Shown: one piece after another, positions 33,323-47,290 of the stretch
Numbering within the stretch: position 1 is the stretch's first letter
Layout of the letters: each line of letters starts with the position of its first letter
DNA from: Lithospermum erythrorhizon
Taxonomy: Eukaryota; Streptophyta; Magnoliopsida; Boraginales; Boraginaceae
Length of the DNA: 64,000 bases
Reading direction: 5' to 3'
NCBI GenBank assembly: GCA_019722365.1
Contig: JADFUC010002168.1
Coordinates: 1 to 64,000, forward strand
The notes under the pieces: model-generated
What the model was told of the DNA's origin: nothing
What the model saw: only the letters and a program-made list of their open reading frames with translations
Databases searched by the model: none
Made by a program: the position numbers and the translations under genes

Positions 33323-34365
33323 CTGCATTTGCCTTTGACGACATTTTGTATCAACGATTCCTTCCAGACCGGTTTTCCAACAAATAACTAAAATAAGATT
33401 ATTGTCACCAAACTCTCACATCTGTAGTTTTCTTGAATTCATGAATTAATACGATATCCAGCACCAAGCTGGAGATGGCCATCACAATCGCCATTAATTC
33501 ACCAAGATATCAGAAAACTACCGACATATCCGGTTGTACAAATCTCATATGATGTACAGGTCTTTCCATCCTTTACATTTGCAAGATACCCAACACAACG
33601 TCATAATTTTCCTTTTACATATATCGTCACAAGGCTAAAATACACTACTATTGTAAACGGAATCCTCGCCACAGGTCTAAGAATTGCCTTTAACCATGTT
33701 ACGTGAGAATTCTTCTTAGGACGCGACATATGTTATCTTCTAAGTTTTTCAATCGAGGTCACGTCCAGCCCTACACTCAAACCGGCCTCCCGATACGCAT
33801 AACCTTGCGGATTGATTGTGAGTACTCCTTTCTGATCCAAGAAATGTGATCTAGACAATCAACCACACATCAAGGCCATTTGCGTCTGACCCATCCGTGA
33901 ACACCTAACTAGTGATCTAGCAATTTCATCGCTTCTAGGCCGACAGTAGATCTCCCTGCTCGTGACACGATTCAAGCACTTCTGTAGAACTTTTGTGATT
34001 ACTAATGGAACTGCACAATATCAAATGGCTATATATGCAAGAGTATAAATATATACAAATATATCAACAAGTAAATATATTTATTAAATTTAGAAGCTAA
34101 AAATTCATACATCATTCCTCACAATTAAAATATTTATAAAGAAAACCTGCCCCACTCAAACCTAACACCATTCATTATACATTTCTCAATCCAACAACAT
34201 CACAGATGTGCTTATCATGTTTGATTTGAGTTGGCTCAAGCTATGGGTCCGCTAAATTGTCGTCAGACTACTTTACATACGCTCACATCTTCTCTCTGCC
34301 TAACGACGGTATTTTCTAAGTACATGCTGATCGGCGACGCGGCTTCGGTTCTTTAGCCCGAGCAA
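33323..34365 (-). other. Interior of the copia element, 3' part, RNase H position
   Basis: By order on the minus strand this should contain the RNase H end of pol. The CAAATGCAG next to the LTR fits a polypurine tract. I cannot read a clear RNase H motif. Confidence 0.4.
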
Positions 34366-35640
34366 TCAATTGTACCAAAGGTTGCCGCGGCAATATGCAC
34401 CGGATTTTCCGTTCACTTCACGAACTTCGATCCAAATAGTTTCAGCCTTCCGGCCGCCGCAATGCATCAGCTTCGGCTGTCGAAGTTTCAAGCATGCCTG
34501 CTTTGCTAATCGCACCAAGACACCACTCCACCATTCGGGCGTAATACAACTAGACCGAGATCTAGAATCATCTTTGGTCGGCCTGAAACCCGACATCTGC
34601 AGCCTTCTACTAACACCATTCTCCTCCGCACACGGCACAAAACATCCTTAGTTCTTCTCGCGCTAGGATATCATTTACCGTTGTTCAACGTCTGCCTCGA
34701 CACGACGGTAATGGCTCGTCAGACTTAAAGCATAAGCAAAGTCTAGTCCTCAGACACAACACGGCATACATTTATGATCCTACGGCCAAGGCATACGGAA
34801 CTTTACTCATGTGCTCTATCTCGCTCAGAAATTGACCGCCGTGAGCGACCGAAAGATATTCCATGTCTCATGGGAATATTACTCCCTCGAGATTTCCATA
34901 AGGAATCTATGTAGAAACTTATCGATATAAGTGTTCTCGCTCTACCAATGCAGCTTCTTTGAACGATCCCTGTTTCTTTATTCCAAGGATGTATCGGGCT
35001 TCTCCTAGGTCCTCTATCGGTAAACATTTGTGATAGCCATGTTTCACCCACTCAAGACAGTACCACAAACGCAATATGGCTCCCACTCAACCTTCTTGTA
35101 TAATAAGAATCTTCTTCTTCGCTTCGAGCAAATCCAAAACTTTTGATTGCTTAATTGAAACAAAGATTCCAACTCTGGATGCTTCGCTTTAGTCCATAAA
35201 TGATCTATGTACCAGATACCTTCTTAGGTCCGTTTCGCATACGTAAACTGTGAGGTTTGCCATGTACACGCCATCTTCTAGATTCCCATTCGTAAATGTT
35301 GTTTTCACTTCCATCCGCTATATTTCAATCGTATTACGCAAAGAAATTCGCCAAGTGTATCCTAATGGCTTTAAACTTCATAATCATGGTATGTTTCATC
35401 ATAATCAATTCCTCCTTGAATTCATGTTTGAAACATTTGGCTACTGGGCCTAAATTTTATAAACACGGACTTTTCCATCTTTATCCGGGCCGCCCACGCT
35501 TAAAAACATTTATAATTTACGGGTCTCAGACCTTCTGCAAGTCTATCAATGTTCATACCTCGCATGTAATAAGTCAATCTCGGATTTCTGCGGCTAAAAA
35601 GCCATTTGCTAAATATTCCCCTTATTTCTTCTTCGTATGA
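34366..35640 (-). pseudogene. Broken copia reverse transcriptase
   Basis: A minus-strand piece at 34803-35051 reads ETWLSQMFTDRG, then PIHPWNKETGIVQRSCIGRA and YIDSLWKSRGSNIPMRHGIS, a decayed form of the copia 'MKDLGEASYILGI...YIDKIL...PIRHGI' block. Aligned by eye with the other copia copy (61700-61860), the YVDD active-site segment is not readable near 35060-35090. Plus-strand frames 34370-34651, 35250-35453 and 35296-35640 are antisense shadows. Confidence 0.65.
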
Positions 35641-36099
35641 AATATGCCTGCCATTTTCAACTAAGAAAGCTCATGTACCATCTATCGGGTTCTCGATTTG
35701 CCCTATTGGATTGCTCCCGAGTCACAATCTCGTGAGGTTCGCTTACGCTCTCGGTCGAGTGAAAATTCTTCTATGTAAGCAAGGATTCACCGGCGAGACT
35801 GTGCTGTAACCTCCTTCGTTTCAACAAGTTCAACATCATTCTTCCCCGCGCCTTTGTCCATGAATTTTCAGTGAAGACAAAAGTACGAAATGACAAAGAT
35901 TTTGTTCTCGTTTTTCGATAGAAGTAATACTTGCTAGTTTCCCAGTTATCCAATGAAAATCATTTTTCGGATTTGGGTCTTAGCTGTTTTGTTAACTTTT
36001 CTTAACATAGACTTCACCGCCCCAAATTTTCATATATCGTGTGGTTTCTAAACTACATCTCACGCGGTCAAAGGAGCCGACTATGTTGAACTTTATTTG

Positions 36100-36480
36100 T
36101 ATGCACTGCAGCTCCTAACGCATATCCCCATGGGGATTGAGTCATCATCGATCGAACCATGTCTAAGAGGGTTCGATTCTCCTTCTTTATACACCGTTAT
36201 ACAAGGTGTTCCGCAGAGCGAAGCCGTGATATTATACGTAGTATCTCATATGTGATTCGAAGTCATGGTTTCGCTATTCTCCGCCTCGATTGGATCTATA
36301 ACCTCGATTGCTTGCTGAAGTCTGTTCTCATGTTCCTTCTAAACTCTTTCAACACTTCAAAAGCCTCATGTTTATGCTCTCAATAGATATATAAACCATA
36401 TCTCGGCTGTACTAATGGGCGTTATAAGGTAATGAAACTCCTCTTGTATGCGTGTTCATCGTCCACATACACGCATGCAT
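36100..36480 (-). pseudogene. Broken copia integrase core
   Basis: The minus strand contains EHKHEAFEVLKEFRRNM (about 36310-36390), the copia integrase core block usually reading EHKSEAFEKFKEF. The same block occurs in the second copia copy at 63080-63180. The surrounding sequence is frame-disrupted. Confidence 0.7.
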
Positions 36481-38184
36481 TTACCTCAACAATCTGGCCA
36501 GCTCTTTCACTGGGCCCAAAGGGGCGGCTTAATTTGGTCATCTTGCCCATTAAGCACTTAATTTAAAGGCCGAATCCATTCAAACTCCATCCAACCTGCA
36601 ATCCATCTCGCTGCTTTTAAGTCTTTTCATGCTTGTCACTTGCGTATAAAGCCTACAATACCACGTGTATTTTAGGATTCAAATCATTCATTTTCTCCTT
36701 TAATATTTACGTTATATGATTCTATTTTCGTGTCTAACACGATAGACCATTATGTGAGCTGCAGAAGAATATCATAAATTATTCCATCTCGAGAAATAAA
36801 GAAACATTTGACATTTATTGAAATTGAAAACTATCCAAAGTTAAACAAGAAATAAAAATAATATTTCGCCAAAGTAATGCATAAAATAACATTGTTAAAA
36901 CAAGATTTAATTGTGTTAATACTAATTTAGCAAACCCGGTGTATGCTACATTAACTTTGATCCGCGTAAATCAAGTCCACATCGCTTTCTACAGCCTATC
37001 TCTATTCTCAGAAAATCAGACATTTCGACAAATACGAAAATTTTAATCTCAAAGCTCAACATCCAAGTACGAGAGTAAGAAGTTTTGTGAAGAATAACAT
37101 AAATACTCAGAAGCTAGAATGGCAATAGTTCCATTCTTCTTTCACCAAGCACTTACGCTCCGCTTCTAGTGCCCCATAACCCCACACAATGCATTTATAC
37201 ATTTATCACTTTTCTGGCATCCTTCGATGACCTGTGGGTCGTGTCGACCGTTTATTAGCCTTTTACCTGCCGCCTTTTTAAACTATTCTTGTTCCTGTAC
37301 TCATCTAAACAAGAGTTAGCAACTTTGCCCTTCTTAAGAATCATTAGCATCGGTGATCATACCTACGCAGTATCCGAGCAAAGACTTCACTAATCTACGT
37401 GACGTTAAAGTTCATCACAAAGTCGATGAACCCAGTCCCACAATCCACTGAGGACGATGTTCATCGCCAGCCTCCCCCGAGACAGCGAGTCGAAATGAGT
37501 CCACTCTTTCAACCAAATTCCCATCTATCTTTATGACATTTGGATTCACAGATGTCCATCGCTCAATTTACAATCAATTGGTACAAATAGTATCGTATTT
37601 ATCACAGGCCGCTTTCCTCGAATGGCTTTTCCTGGGCCATGATACTATTTTAAATATTGACATTAATCAATCTAAAGATTCGATTCCATGTTTGCCAACA
37701 TTAGGCATCGACACGCCATCCTTACGACAAGCTGATAGATAACTGTAAGCTCTCATCCCCTTCTTCGTGTTCCTGAGGAAGCCTGGGTTAGCACGATTCG
37801 TCCCCTGCATTCGAGAACTATTCCTTCAAATTTCTAGCCCAATCGAGGAAGTTAATGTCATTCGGCTTGTACTTCTTCCAACGGGTAATGAGAGTTTTCG
37901 AGTTATTTAGCTTGGCTGAGGTCATTTTAACTACAATGTACATACGTAAACAAACAACAATTCAGTTTTCATTTATAAGAATGTTCTAATACTAAAATAA
38001 TAGAACATAAATACTAGTGCTTACAATCCCACTGAAAAACACGAAGTATACCAAGACTTTCATATGATCGAGTCTCAATCATATGGGTAGGTGATCATAC
38101 ACTAATTATGATTGACATAATCCTTGGCGTCACTAAAAGTTCTACATGACTATATTAGTGACCTCTTTTGTCCGCCTGGCCCCT
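36481..38184 (-). other. Copia interior, gag side, poorly preserved
   Basis: By position this holds gag and protease. No zinc knuckle or protease motif can be read with confidence. Plus-strand 37533-37742 is not recognisable. Confidence 0.35.
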
Positions 38185-39090
38185 GCTGAAATCTAGTATT
38201 TTGGTTTCTATAATTACGCCTGTCATGACACAGAATAAATTCATTTACTAGTTTTAGTTAAATGAAATTACTCAAACTAAGTGTTCAATAGTAATTGTAA
38301 ATTACTAAAATGAAACTCACGATAATATCAAGGGTTATGCCAGATTGCTAGATCCCATGATAACCAATATAATAATCATAATGGTCAATTATATTATTAT
38401 ACGATCAATATAACTGAAAGCCCGTATGTCGCTACCACATGCTACCCATCGCCAGATTCCATGTATGAAATTAAATCTAGATTGTTAAATCGGGGAGCTT
38501 GATTGAAATCAACGAGATACCCAATCGAGAGTTTTACATTGATAATGTAAAATACAATTGGACAAAACCGAATCAATTAAATTGTTAGTTTTAATCGACT
38601 CGGCTTAACGAGGGAAGTTTATTAGTAACTCGTTAAGTTACTTATTCGCTTAGTAATAAGTTAGCAATCCGCTTAACGAAAGTTAGCTATTTATCAAACG
38701 AGTCAAGCTTATTCGCCTAAAATTGAAAGGACTATAAGGAAAGCTTGAAATGATTTCCTCCTCACAAGAGCCGCCGCCTCCCTCTCCCTCTCTAGTATTT
38801 TGAGTCAAGTTTTGACTCATTTTGTTGCTCCAATTGCTCGTGATTTATTCTAGCGCGCGCATCCACCCATGTAGATTCAACCGCCGCGCGACTAACCCAG
38901 TATCAGACATGCTCATTGCTAGAATTCAAGGAGGCTTCGTGGAAAGACAGTCGTATTTTCCGCGATTTAAGTACGCTGCTTTTCATACATATATGTATAT
39001 AAGTATTTTGTCGTAATTGCCATATACATTTATTCTACCCTTTAGCGCATTTCAGATATGATTTTATATCATAATTTCCAACAAGTACGA
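38185..39090 (+). mobile_element. Inverted LTR related to 40800-41762 and 59040-59999
   Basis: The plus strand here matches the reverse complement of those LTRs: AAGGGTTATG, TATATTATTATACGATCAAT, CATGTATGAAATTAAATC, then TTAACGAG/CGCTTAACGA runs. Its start reads TGCTGAAATCTAG where the family has TGTTGGAAATC. It therefore lies in the opposite orientation to its host element. The exact right end is uncertain. Confidence 0.6.
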
Positions 39091-40427
39091 TGTCCGACAT
39101 TACGACCCGCTTAAGTAACCAAAAACTATCGGGATAATACTGGGAGTGGACGGGTTTCGCTCACGCTCGACTGGGAATCGTCACCATCCCATCGGAGTTA
39201 TCCCGTAGACGCATCAGACAACATATACTAACATGTCCGGGTCCGTCTGATCTCCACCCGACTTGTGAGTTCGTGTGATAATATTACTTGACTTAACGGG
39301 TAGACGGGTTATATTTAGCAATATTTATGATTACGCTAAGACATATATTCTATCAAATCAAATTTACATCACTTCAATCATAAGAGTAAAACATAACACT
39401 CGAGATACGCGATACGGCTTATAAAGGAAAATACTTAAATCGATACTAGTTCTCAACTACGTTAATTAATAACCATTCGTTAGCTGACTCTCTAGCTGTC
39501 TCCATCTTTAATTAATTAACACTTAACTAATTAATTCACAAGTCATTCATTCAGGCAAAACAATACATGTCAGATTTATAAATACAAATAAAGCCTATAT
39601 CATAATTCTATGGCATCCATCAATATATTATCTAAATATATATTATACATTAATAAATTAATAATCTAAATTATATTTATACATATATAAGATGGATTTA
39701 GCCAAGTTGAATAGTAACATGTTCATCAATTCCGAATTATATACAATCAAGCCTAATTATCTATCAATATAAATAATTTAAATTTCTTATTCAAAAGATC
39801 AAATCTAATTGAATTTAAAATTCAACTTCGAATTTTATGTCATTATATAAGTATTTAATTAGCGAATAATTTTATACTTTAAATATTTCGAAAAATTAAT
39901 TATTTCTAATCCAATTAATTATTTTCATTTTAACAAATTAAAACTACACTTCTAATTCTTAATTAGAAATATTTACTCTTAATAAATTAAATTGAATAAA
40001 TTAACTTAGATGAAATTAATTTCAAATCAATTTAATCGATGTCCAAACATCTTAACAAGCCGAAATTCCAACCGAACGATAAATGTGCCGAGCGAAAGTG
40101 CGCCGCTCGAAACCCTAGAGTTCGAAGTTCACTATCAGCCAAGCATTTTCAAGGACGTCACACTCTACCCCGCTGCGGCAAGTGCAATTGAATCTATATT
40201 TTCGACTAATTGACAAATTTTCGATACAACAATTAATCTAAAATTATTCTAAAGATTACAATATGTTAATTTTGAAATCAACAACTATTAATCAAATTTA
40301 ATCAAGCATAAACTAAGTTAAAGATTACCGTAAAGCAAAATAAAGATATATTCAAATTATGGAATTCATGAATCGTGATTAATTATATAAATACGATCTA
40401 ACCTCGAGCCTGAAAATAATCGTCGGG
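39091..40427. other. AT-rich stretch inside the copia element, no gene
   Basis: It starts with CG-containing LTR-like sequence (39095-39300) and continues as TTAATTAA-rich DNA. The open frame 40010-40213 has no recognisable family. Confidence 0.35.
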
Positions 40428-42260
40428 TGTTTCTAACGTATAAATAATATTCTAATAATGGTCACTACCAACTGTATAAACAATAATTAAAGAGACCGAA
40501 AATACGCACTGCTTCCTTCTTAATAACAACTACAAAGGGAATAATATGATAAAAGATCCCACGAAAGCATCCAAAACAATGCCTCAAGATTGTCCACACC
40601 ACCCAGCCGAATGTCCCTCCGCAGCTACTAACCTTTACAATATTCAACTTTAAAGAAATAGGTCTGGCCGAAAATCCAAAAGAGATTTTCCTACCTACTA
40701 CCAACCAAGAGAGAAAGAGGAAAGAAATTTTTTGCCTTCACAAAATCAATACCTCAAAAACAATTCGACACGTTTTTCAAAAAGCTACTTTATATAAAAA
40801 ACATACGTTAATCTGGGCATGACTTTTATTTTCAAGGATAAACACCAAATTCATACATCCCGATCCTCAAAACGATATAAATTAATCTAAAACACATAAT
40901 TAACAATTACGAATAACAGAATCTCATGTTGACGCCAAATGAAGTTCATCAATAAATTCTTTCACTTAAGCCTCCTTTGAATTCACCGCCGAAAGAATTT
41001 CAAACGTAGAAGGCCTCTAGCTTGGTTGCACACCGTATAGGTCGAATACTATATTTGTGTTCGCTAGAACACGGTCGATTAGATGAAAAATCAAGAGAAA
41101 TAATTTTCAATTCTTCCTCGATATTTTCGGCCATACTTTGCGAAGCCAAGGCTTTGTTTTGTTTTCATTTCATGAAATGAAATGAAACTTGTGTTGAAAA
41201 ACCTAATAGGTTTGATTATATATGTCAAACCTAAAAGCCCAACCGAATAGTTAATGAGTCAGCCCGTTAAATTCAATTAAACCGTTAAGTAAAATCAAAT
41301 ACTAACAAGTTGTTAATAGTAACTAACAAGTTACTAACGAGCTCAATCGAATTAATTCAATTGACTAATTAATTAATTCGGGTTCATCCAATTTCTATTT
41401 TACGTTATCAATGTAAAAATCCCAATTGAGAATATTCGTTGATTACACCAACTCTCAATTTAGCAACGTAGCTTTAATTTCATACATGAAATATAATCCA
41501 ACGTCAGACAGGACCTTTCTAGGCTCGTATAATAGTAAAGCTTGTATAATAATAATAATCAATTTCAATTACTATTATTATAACGATTAATGAAAAGCAT
41601 CTAGCACCGCCATAACCCCTTAAATTATAAACTAGTAATATACAATTACTAAGCGAACACTAAGCTCCACTCAATCACATTTAACCAACCCGGTAAACGA
41701 ATTCGATACACAATTGTCGCAACGGCATAATAAAGGGAATCAATTCTCATTGATTTCCAACATCATAATCCCTACTTTAGCTTCAATAGTCAGTAAAACT
41801 CTTCCACCCCCTCTCCTCAAAATACGACAGTAGGTTCCGTAACCTTCCACTTCTTTATCCCTAACATCAAGCCATCCCACGTGGTCAAGAACATTCTAGA
41901 ACCCATATCCTTTACCATAACGGTCGAACAAGGGGTGATTTCCAACAATTGAAATCTACCTATCGTTCTTATGCCTATTTTAAATTCCGAAAAGTTTATA
42001 ATTAAATTATGAATTGAATTGCCAGATGTTGGGTAACCTCTAAAGTTCGACATTGAAAAAAGTCTTATACTAAGAAATGTTAACCGAACATTATTTGATA
42101 GTATATCGACATGAGTAATCCCTAGTGTCACACCAGTATCCTAATACGAACATTACCATTTAATCGAATCTATACGACTTAAACTTAAATGAAAGTAAAT
42201 CGGTTTCGTACAATCGAATTGTTCAACGAGAACTATTTCAAATATCTCATATTTCCAACA
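40428..42260 (-). repeat. 5' LTR of the copia element, split by an insertion
   Basis: 40428-40780 matches 32439-32760 and 41790-42260 matches 32850-33322. About 1 kb in between is foreign and ends TTTCCAACA at 41762. Confidence 0.75.
40800..41762 (-). mobile_element. Solo LTR nested in the copia 5' LTR
   Basis: It matches 59040-59999: CATACATGAAATATAA, TTGTATAATAATAATAATCA, ATTATTATAACGATTAA, CACAATTGTCGC, GGCATAATAAA and TGATTTCCAACA. No interior and no polypurine tract follow it, so it is a solo LTR. The left boundary is approximate. Confidence 0.6.
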
Positions 42261-45200
42261 TTAGCATTATCATTTTCGAAAGAATTAGCATCACCATCTT
42301 CTCTCGTTTAAGTTGCATTGAATATTGACACAATCATTCCTTCCTATTACTTTTATTATATTACTTATTTACTTGATAAAATCTTAGTATCAAGTAAGTT
42401 ATTTATTATTATCTCTACACTTGAAATTGATACAATCTTCATCTTCTCGCCCCATGAAAACTATTGAAATTGAAGTTTGTTTTGTGAATATGTCGAATTT
42501 CTCGATTTAGATATTTGTGATTTGCCTTTATGGATGCGCTGTTTGTTTTTTATTTACAATAGTGTAAATATATCTCACTTCATGAGGAATAAATCGGGTA
42601 CATCAACACGATGTCTTCGTTGTCAACACGACATCCGGGCTGGACCGAAAGCAAAGATTCGGGTCCGCTTCGACACACTAACTATCTAGTAGGCCGCGAG
42701 CCAAGGCCAATAATTCCCCGGTATGTCATCCTCGTGTTCTAAGACACTGCTAGCTCCACCGTTGCGGACATGACGGGCCGCTTATTCGGGTACTTTACCA
42801 GACATAATGTCCTCAACTCCATTTCGTTAGCCACAGCTACATAATACGTATTCTATAAAGCATGCTCCCCAAACTAGCACATGCACAAAATCCGAAACCG
42901 ATATGAATCGGACCTAAATTAACATAAAATTTTGAAATCGAACTGATTTAGGTTCGACCTTTGAAAGAAAAGAACCAAACCGATGCCTAATTTCTTTTTT
43001 AAAAAAATTGTTCAGTATACGATAATTGCCCGGTAGATTCTTTATGCATGATTTATGATCACCCACAAAGATTGTTCATTAGAATATGGTCCACGAGAAT
43101 TTATATGGTCTAAAGAAATCAATGGTAAAATAGATTGTAGTTGGTATGTTCTACGAATTTTTCAATTTTCATTTCATATCCTTTCGAATTGTTAGTGCAT
43201 CAGAAGCTAAATAAGGTTTCGCTTGTCACGACTACCCTGACAGATTATGGCAACTACTCAAGAGTCGACAAGCATCTTTCGCACAAGATTTTGTTACCAT
43301 ATCCAAGAGATCACGAGAATCCTAGCATACGATTCGATTGAGTTATAGGTATTACTTGTCAATCAAGGAACAAAAGATACAAGTCTGGCAAATCAAACGG
43401 GAAAGTTGACCGAAACATTTATTATCTACAAAGATGGAAGTTTTCGCTTATAGCAAAATTTGCTATAAATGTTCGACGCGCTTGCCACTATATAATGGCT
43501 TCTAATGCAGACGGTGAAGATGAAACAAAGAGCGTATTCTCGTGATATCAGACAAGGCTATTTAGCTCAGGTGTGAGGATTTAGTGCAGAATAATGTACC
43601 TGAAAGTGTTTCTATAAACTCATTTAGTATCAGATAACTATCTGCATCACATGGTTACAACAGTTTTACTTTCAGTGAAAAGATCACGAAATGATATATA
43701 TATACTAAGTGATAAAAGAGTGCCAGATCAAGGATGCGGGGCGTCAGCTGTGGTTTCGAGCTTATACACTTATCGAGTAATAAGCAAGAATGAGCATTCG
43801 AGTAAAGACCTATTTGTAATTCGATCATATCAACCAACAATGGGCAAATGCCCCTGCATCGAAAGCTACTTTGACACCGAACTGGTCACCAAACCGTGCT
43901 TTTACTTTGAGTATTTTACTTTTCATAAGAAGGTTGTCTTAGAAGCATAATGTTTCTTGGCTCATTTCACTCATATTTAGACATTACCTCAGCACTGGCA
44001 GATTTCGTATGAGTGCATTTAAGAAGAGAAATTGATTTAGCTTTTGTTTGTTATCGTAATATAGTCGCTGCTACAAATTCAAAGACAAGGCGAACAATTT
44101 TATCTTTGTTAAAATAATATTTTCATAATTGAAATTATGTATTCAAATTAGGCATTATGTATATAAGAACATAATATAAAAAGATGATAGTATATAATTT
44201 AAAAATGAATTTAACGAAAAATAATTGAATGACTATTATTTACAATTTAAACACTTATATACAAAATTAACTTATTAATACATACACTTTAACTTCTCTC
44301 ATAACGTCTTTCAACATCGTGAGTCTTCTCAAATATTTTTCTCAATTATAGTAAGCATGGGGGTCCTCCAATCAGCATAAAGTATTTGGAATGTCTTTAT
44401 CATGAGTTTGAATCGACAGGAATGAGATTAGAGTTAACGATATTAGTAACTAATTCTTTATATTTTTCAAGATATGGTGGTTATTTTTCAAGATGAATAT
44501 TAAAATTGGATAATGTCAAATAATTATATCACACATTTAATAGCATGGTCAAGCTTTAAAGCTTCACCACAATTAACCATTTAATTTTACACATTATATA
44601 TACATGATAATTTAATAAAGAGATAATAAAATCTTTCTAAAACTAATAATATAATAATACATGTATATATAAAAAAAAAAAGCTTGTATCAGATAAATTT
44701 AATGCCATGAAATTGTAGAATTAATTTTAAAAGGTGTTCACTGAACTTATATGAATCACATCTAGTCTTAAAAACTTAACTTTGAATTATATATAATAAA
44801 AAAACTTATTTTAAGCACAAAATGATAGACTTGAAAATTGGCCCAAAACTTAACCTGAACTTAAACTGAACAAACCGATTTTTATTCTACAAGCCAGAAC
44901 CAAGTGGTCAGTGCTCAACTCTGGGCTTTAACTCAAAACTGAACAGATTGATACACATCCCTTGCCCAAATCACAAAATTTCTCAGCCTAAGGATTGTTG
45001 TCTTCTCCGATCGGAACTATTACGATTGATCGAGAGGGACCGTGGAGACTTTCGAGGCTACTTCAAAGAAACCATCGATTGGTCGTCTCCCATCCCGACT
45101 GTCTCTTTTCCACATCCTTTGCAACTCGAACTGCATTGGTTAAGTTCAATAGATTATGTAATAGAACTATTTATAATTTATGTAGTTGTAATAATAGCCA

Positions 45201-45917
45201 ATGGGTTAAAGATTTCCCACCGGTTCATACAGTACTACGAGTCAAATTCTCAGAAATTTCTACCTGCATGGCGTGCTATTGTCTATCCCACTACTCCATG
45301 AGACCATGGCTCAGCCTAATGACATACCCACACAACACTGTTTGGGTGTGTGTATAATAGCTCAGACCCACAAGCTCCACAAATTTGTGCCATCTATTCA
45401 GCCCTCTTAATCTTGTTATCTTTTTCATAATTGTTATTTTGTTACTTTCTCCGTTGATTTTAATTATCTTTCTAACTATTTACACATAAATTGCAATAGA
45501 AAAAACGTAGTCAAAAAAATATAACGACAATTAATCAAAACTATATAATTAATTGTGTGCGATAATTAAATAAATAAAAAAATCAGAAAAAGATATCAAA
45601 ATTTAAAATTATCATTTCCTGCTACTGTAGACAATTATTTAAAAAAAAAAACTTAAGCCTAAAAATACAAAATAAAAAAGAATCTGGTATGTGATGGTTA
45701 AACATCGCTCTTTCTTAAAATACATATTTTTTCTCCAATCTTAATAGAAATTATGGAGTAATTCTTTCCTGAGCTCACCATTGTAATATTAGTTTTGCTA
45801 ACTCTTCTTTTATATTTTATTAATATTATTTCACTTTGTTTTAACACAATTTTAGTAATATTATAAAAGATGAAAATAATAGTGGTATAAATATTTTTAC
45901 TTTAGTCGTGTAGGCAG
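42261..45917. other. AT-rich intergenic DNA, no gene recognised
   Basis: Contains short hairpins such as TTACTTGAT...ATCAAGTAA (42368-42396), an uncharacterised 99-codon plus-strand open frame (43651-43950), and two overlapping plus-strand frames at 44948-45357. None resembles a family I know. Base composition is strongly AT-rich apart from 42600-42850 and 43490-43900. Confidence 0.4.
43651..43950 (+). other. Uncharacterised open reading frame, 99 codons
   Basis: An open frame from an ATG that reads MVTTVLLSVKRSRND... and ends FTFHKKVVLEA. No signal peptide, transmembrane segment or motif is visible apart from a few Cys (GCG, CPCIE, PCFYF). It is AT-rich DNA without a visible promoter. It may be chance or a TE remnant. 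Confidence 0.15.
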
Positions 45918-47290
45918 TTGAAATTTATTAATTAATTTTAATTAAATTCGAGTATATTATAATCGATGAAATTAATTTTTTTTTAACACACGAAGTTACA
46001 AGTTGATAATTAGGGTTTCGGATTCAATTTATAACAAAATCAAACACGTGTAAAATAATAAGGGTTCCCTGAATTAAGCCCTGAATTAATTGAGTTAAAA
46101 TAAGGGTTTACATTAATTAACCCTAAATTTTAACTCTCAACAAGTGGTTTCCTAAAATACCGAATTAAATGTCAATCAAAATTGTGGCTCGAAAATCGCT
46201 ATTTTTATTATACATAAAATCGGCTATTGGCCTAAAATGGAAGTTTCGAAATTATGCGCTTAAAACGAAGACTCTGTAGCAATCTAGACTTAAACGAAGA
46301 CTCCAAGAATTTAAAATAATTCAAAAGTGCATTTAATCTAAAAAGATCCGAAACTTCCCGGCTTTCCACGAAAATAGGTGCCCATATTATTCTTTGGGGG
46401 ATAAAGTAATCAGATAAAAATTCAACAAATCTGCATTCGCTTCAAATTCAACTAAGAAGACGCGATCCAATCTAAAATCTGATCAACTAATCGTGTCGAA
46501 GATTCAAGTTCTAAAGCCTATAAATACCCCCCCTATAACCGAAAATTCCATCACAAACACAATAAAAATACTTAAAACACCCTTTGAGAGAATTTAGTAT
46601 AAAACAACTCAGCCGATTTCTTTATGTAAAACCTTCAAGACGTTGGCTGTGAAACCAACCACGTAACCACCACAAACATATAAATCTTCAACTCCTGAGG
46701 AGGTAAAACACTCGCTTATTCATCCTCTAAAAACCAAAAATATGCTCTCAAAGCGTTAACGGATGCAAAACACCGAATCTTCAACCTAAAAGTTTTGAAT
46801 AAGCTTAACAAGGAGTTCGAAGACAAAAAATCTTCAACTCCAAAATCAAAAATGTTTAATATTAAGAGTCAAGGAATTACTACACACACGCATTTAAGAA
46901 CAACCAAAATCGATGAAAATCATCAAGCTCGACCACAAATCAAATCAATACACGACAGCTTCTCACAAGACCCCCGTAATGTATCTAGGCGATATAAGTT
47001 ATATGGCCCTGCCCCATCATTAAGAAATACGGAAAGTAGTTCGCATGATCCTTCGAAGACAGTCAAAGATATCCACACAAGATAAGACTCAAGACGTGAA
47101 TAAGTTCTCATAAGACCGAACTCATCTACCATGGGATCAAGCGCTAAGTGCACCCAAGCTGACACATAGCCAAATCAAGTCTCGGGCCCCACGACCAAGT
47201 CTAAAGCATCAAAGACGTTCATTAACCATACAGAGTAAACTCCTAAGACACCCCGTTCTGACCATATCCAAGTCAAAGACCAAGTCCAAG
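45918..47290 (+). repeat. Left copy of a large direct repeat, probable LTR
   Basis: It begins TATTAATTAATTTTAATTAA and matches 47638 onward for about 1.36 kb. Shared blocks: AATAATAAGGGTTCCC, AATTAAATGTCAATCAAAAT, GGCCTAAAATGGAAGTT, a TATA-like CCTATAAATACCCC (46520) and ACATATAAATCTTCAACTCC. It has a promoter-like layout (TATA, then C-rich start region). The open frame 46795-47085 lies within the repeat and has no family. The right end of the left copy is truncated relative to the right copy. Confidence 0.7.

Larger units (their letters stand above)
32439..42260 (-). mobile_element. Ty1/copia LTR retrotransposon with nested LTR insertions
   Basis: Minus-strand element bounded by LTRs that both read TGTTTCTAAC...ATTTCCAACA on the plus strand (32439-33322 and 40428-42260). 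On the minus strand the element starts TGTTGGAAAT, typical of plant copia. A purine-rich AAAGGCAAATGCAG precedes the 3' LTR. RT C-terminal and integrase core fragments lie at 34366-35640 and 36100-36480. An LTR of a related family lies inverted in the interior (about 38185-39090), and another is inserted in the 5' LTR (about 40800-41762). Coding is heavily broken. Confidence 0.75.

Noticed and set aside
46795..47085. 96-codon open frame with Lys/Ser-rich sequence
   Set aside because: It lies inside the left large direct repeat. The matching right copy does not keep the frame, so it is not coding.
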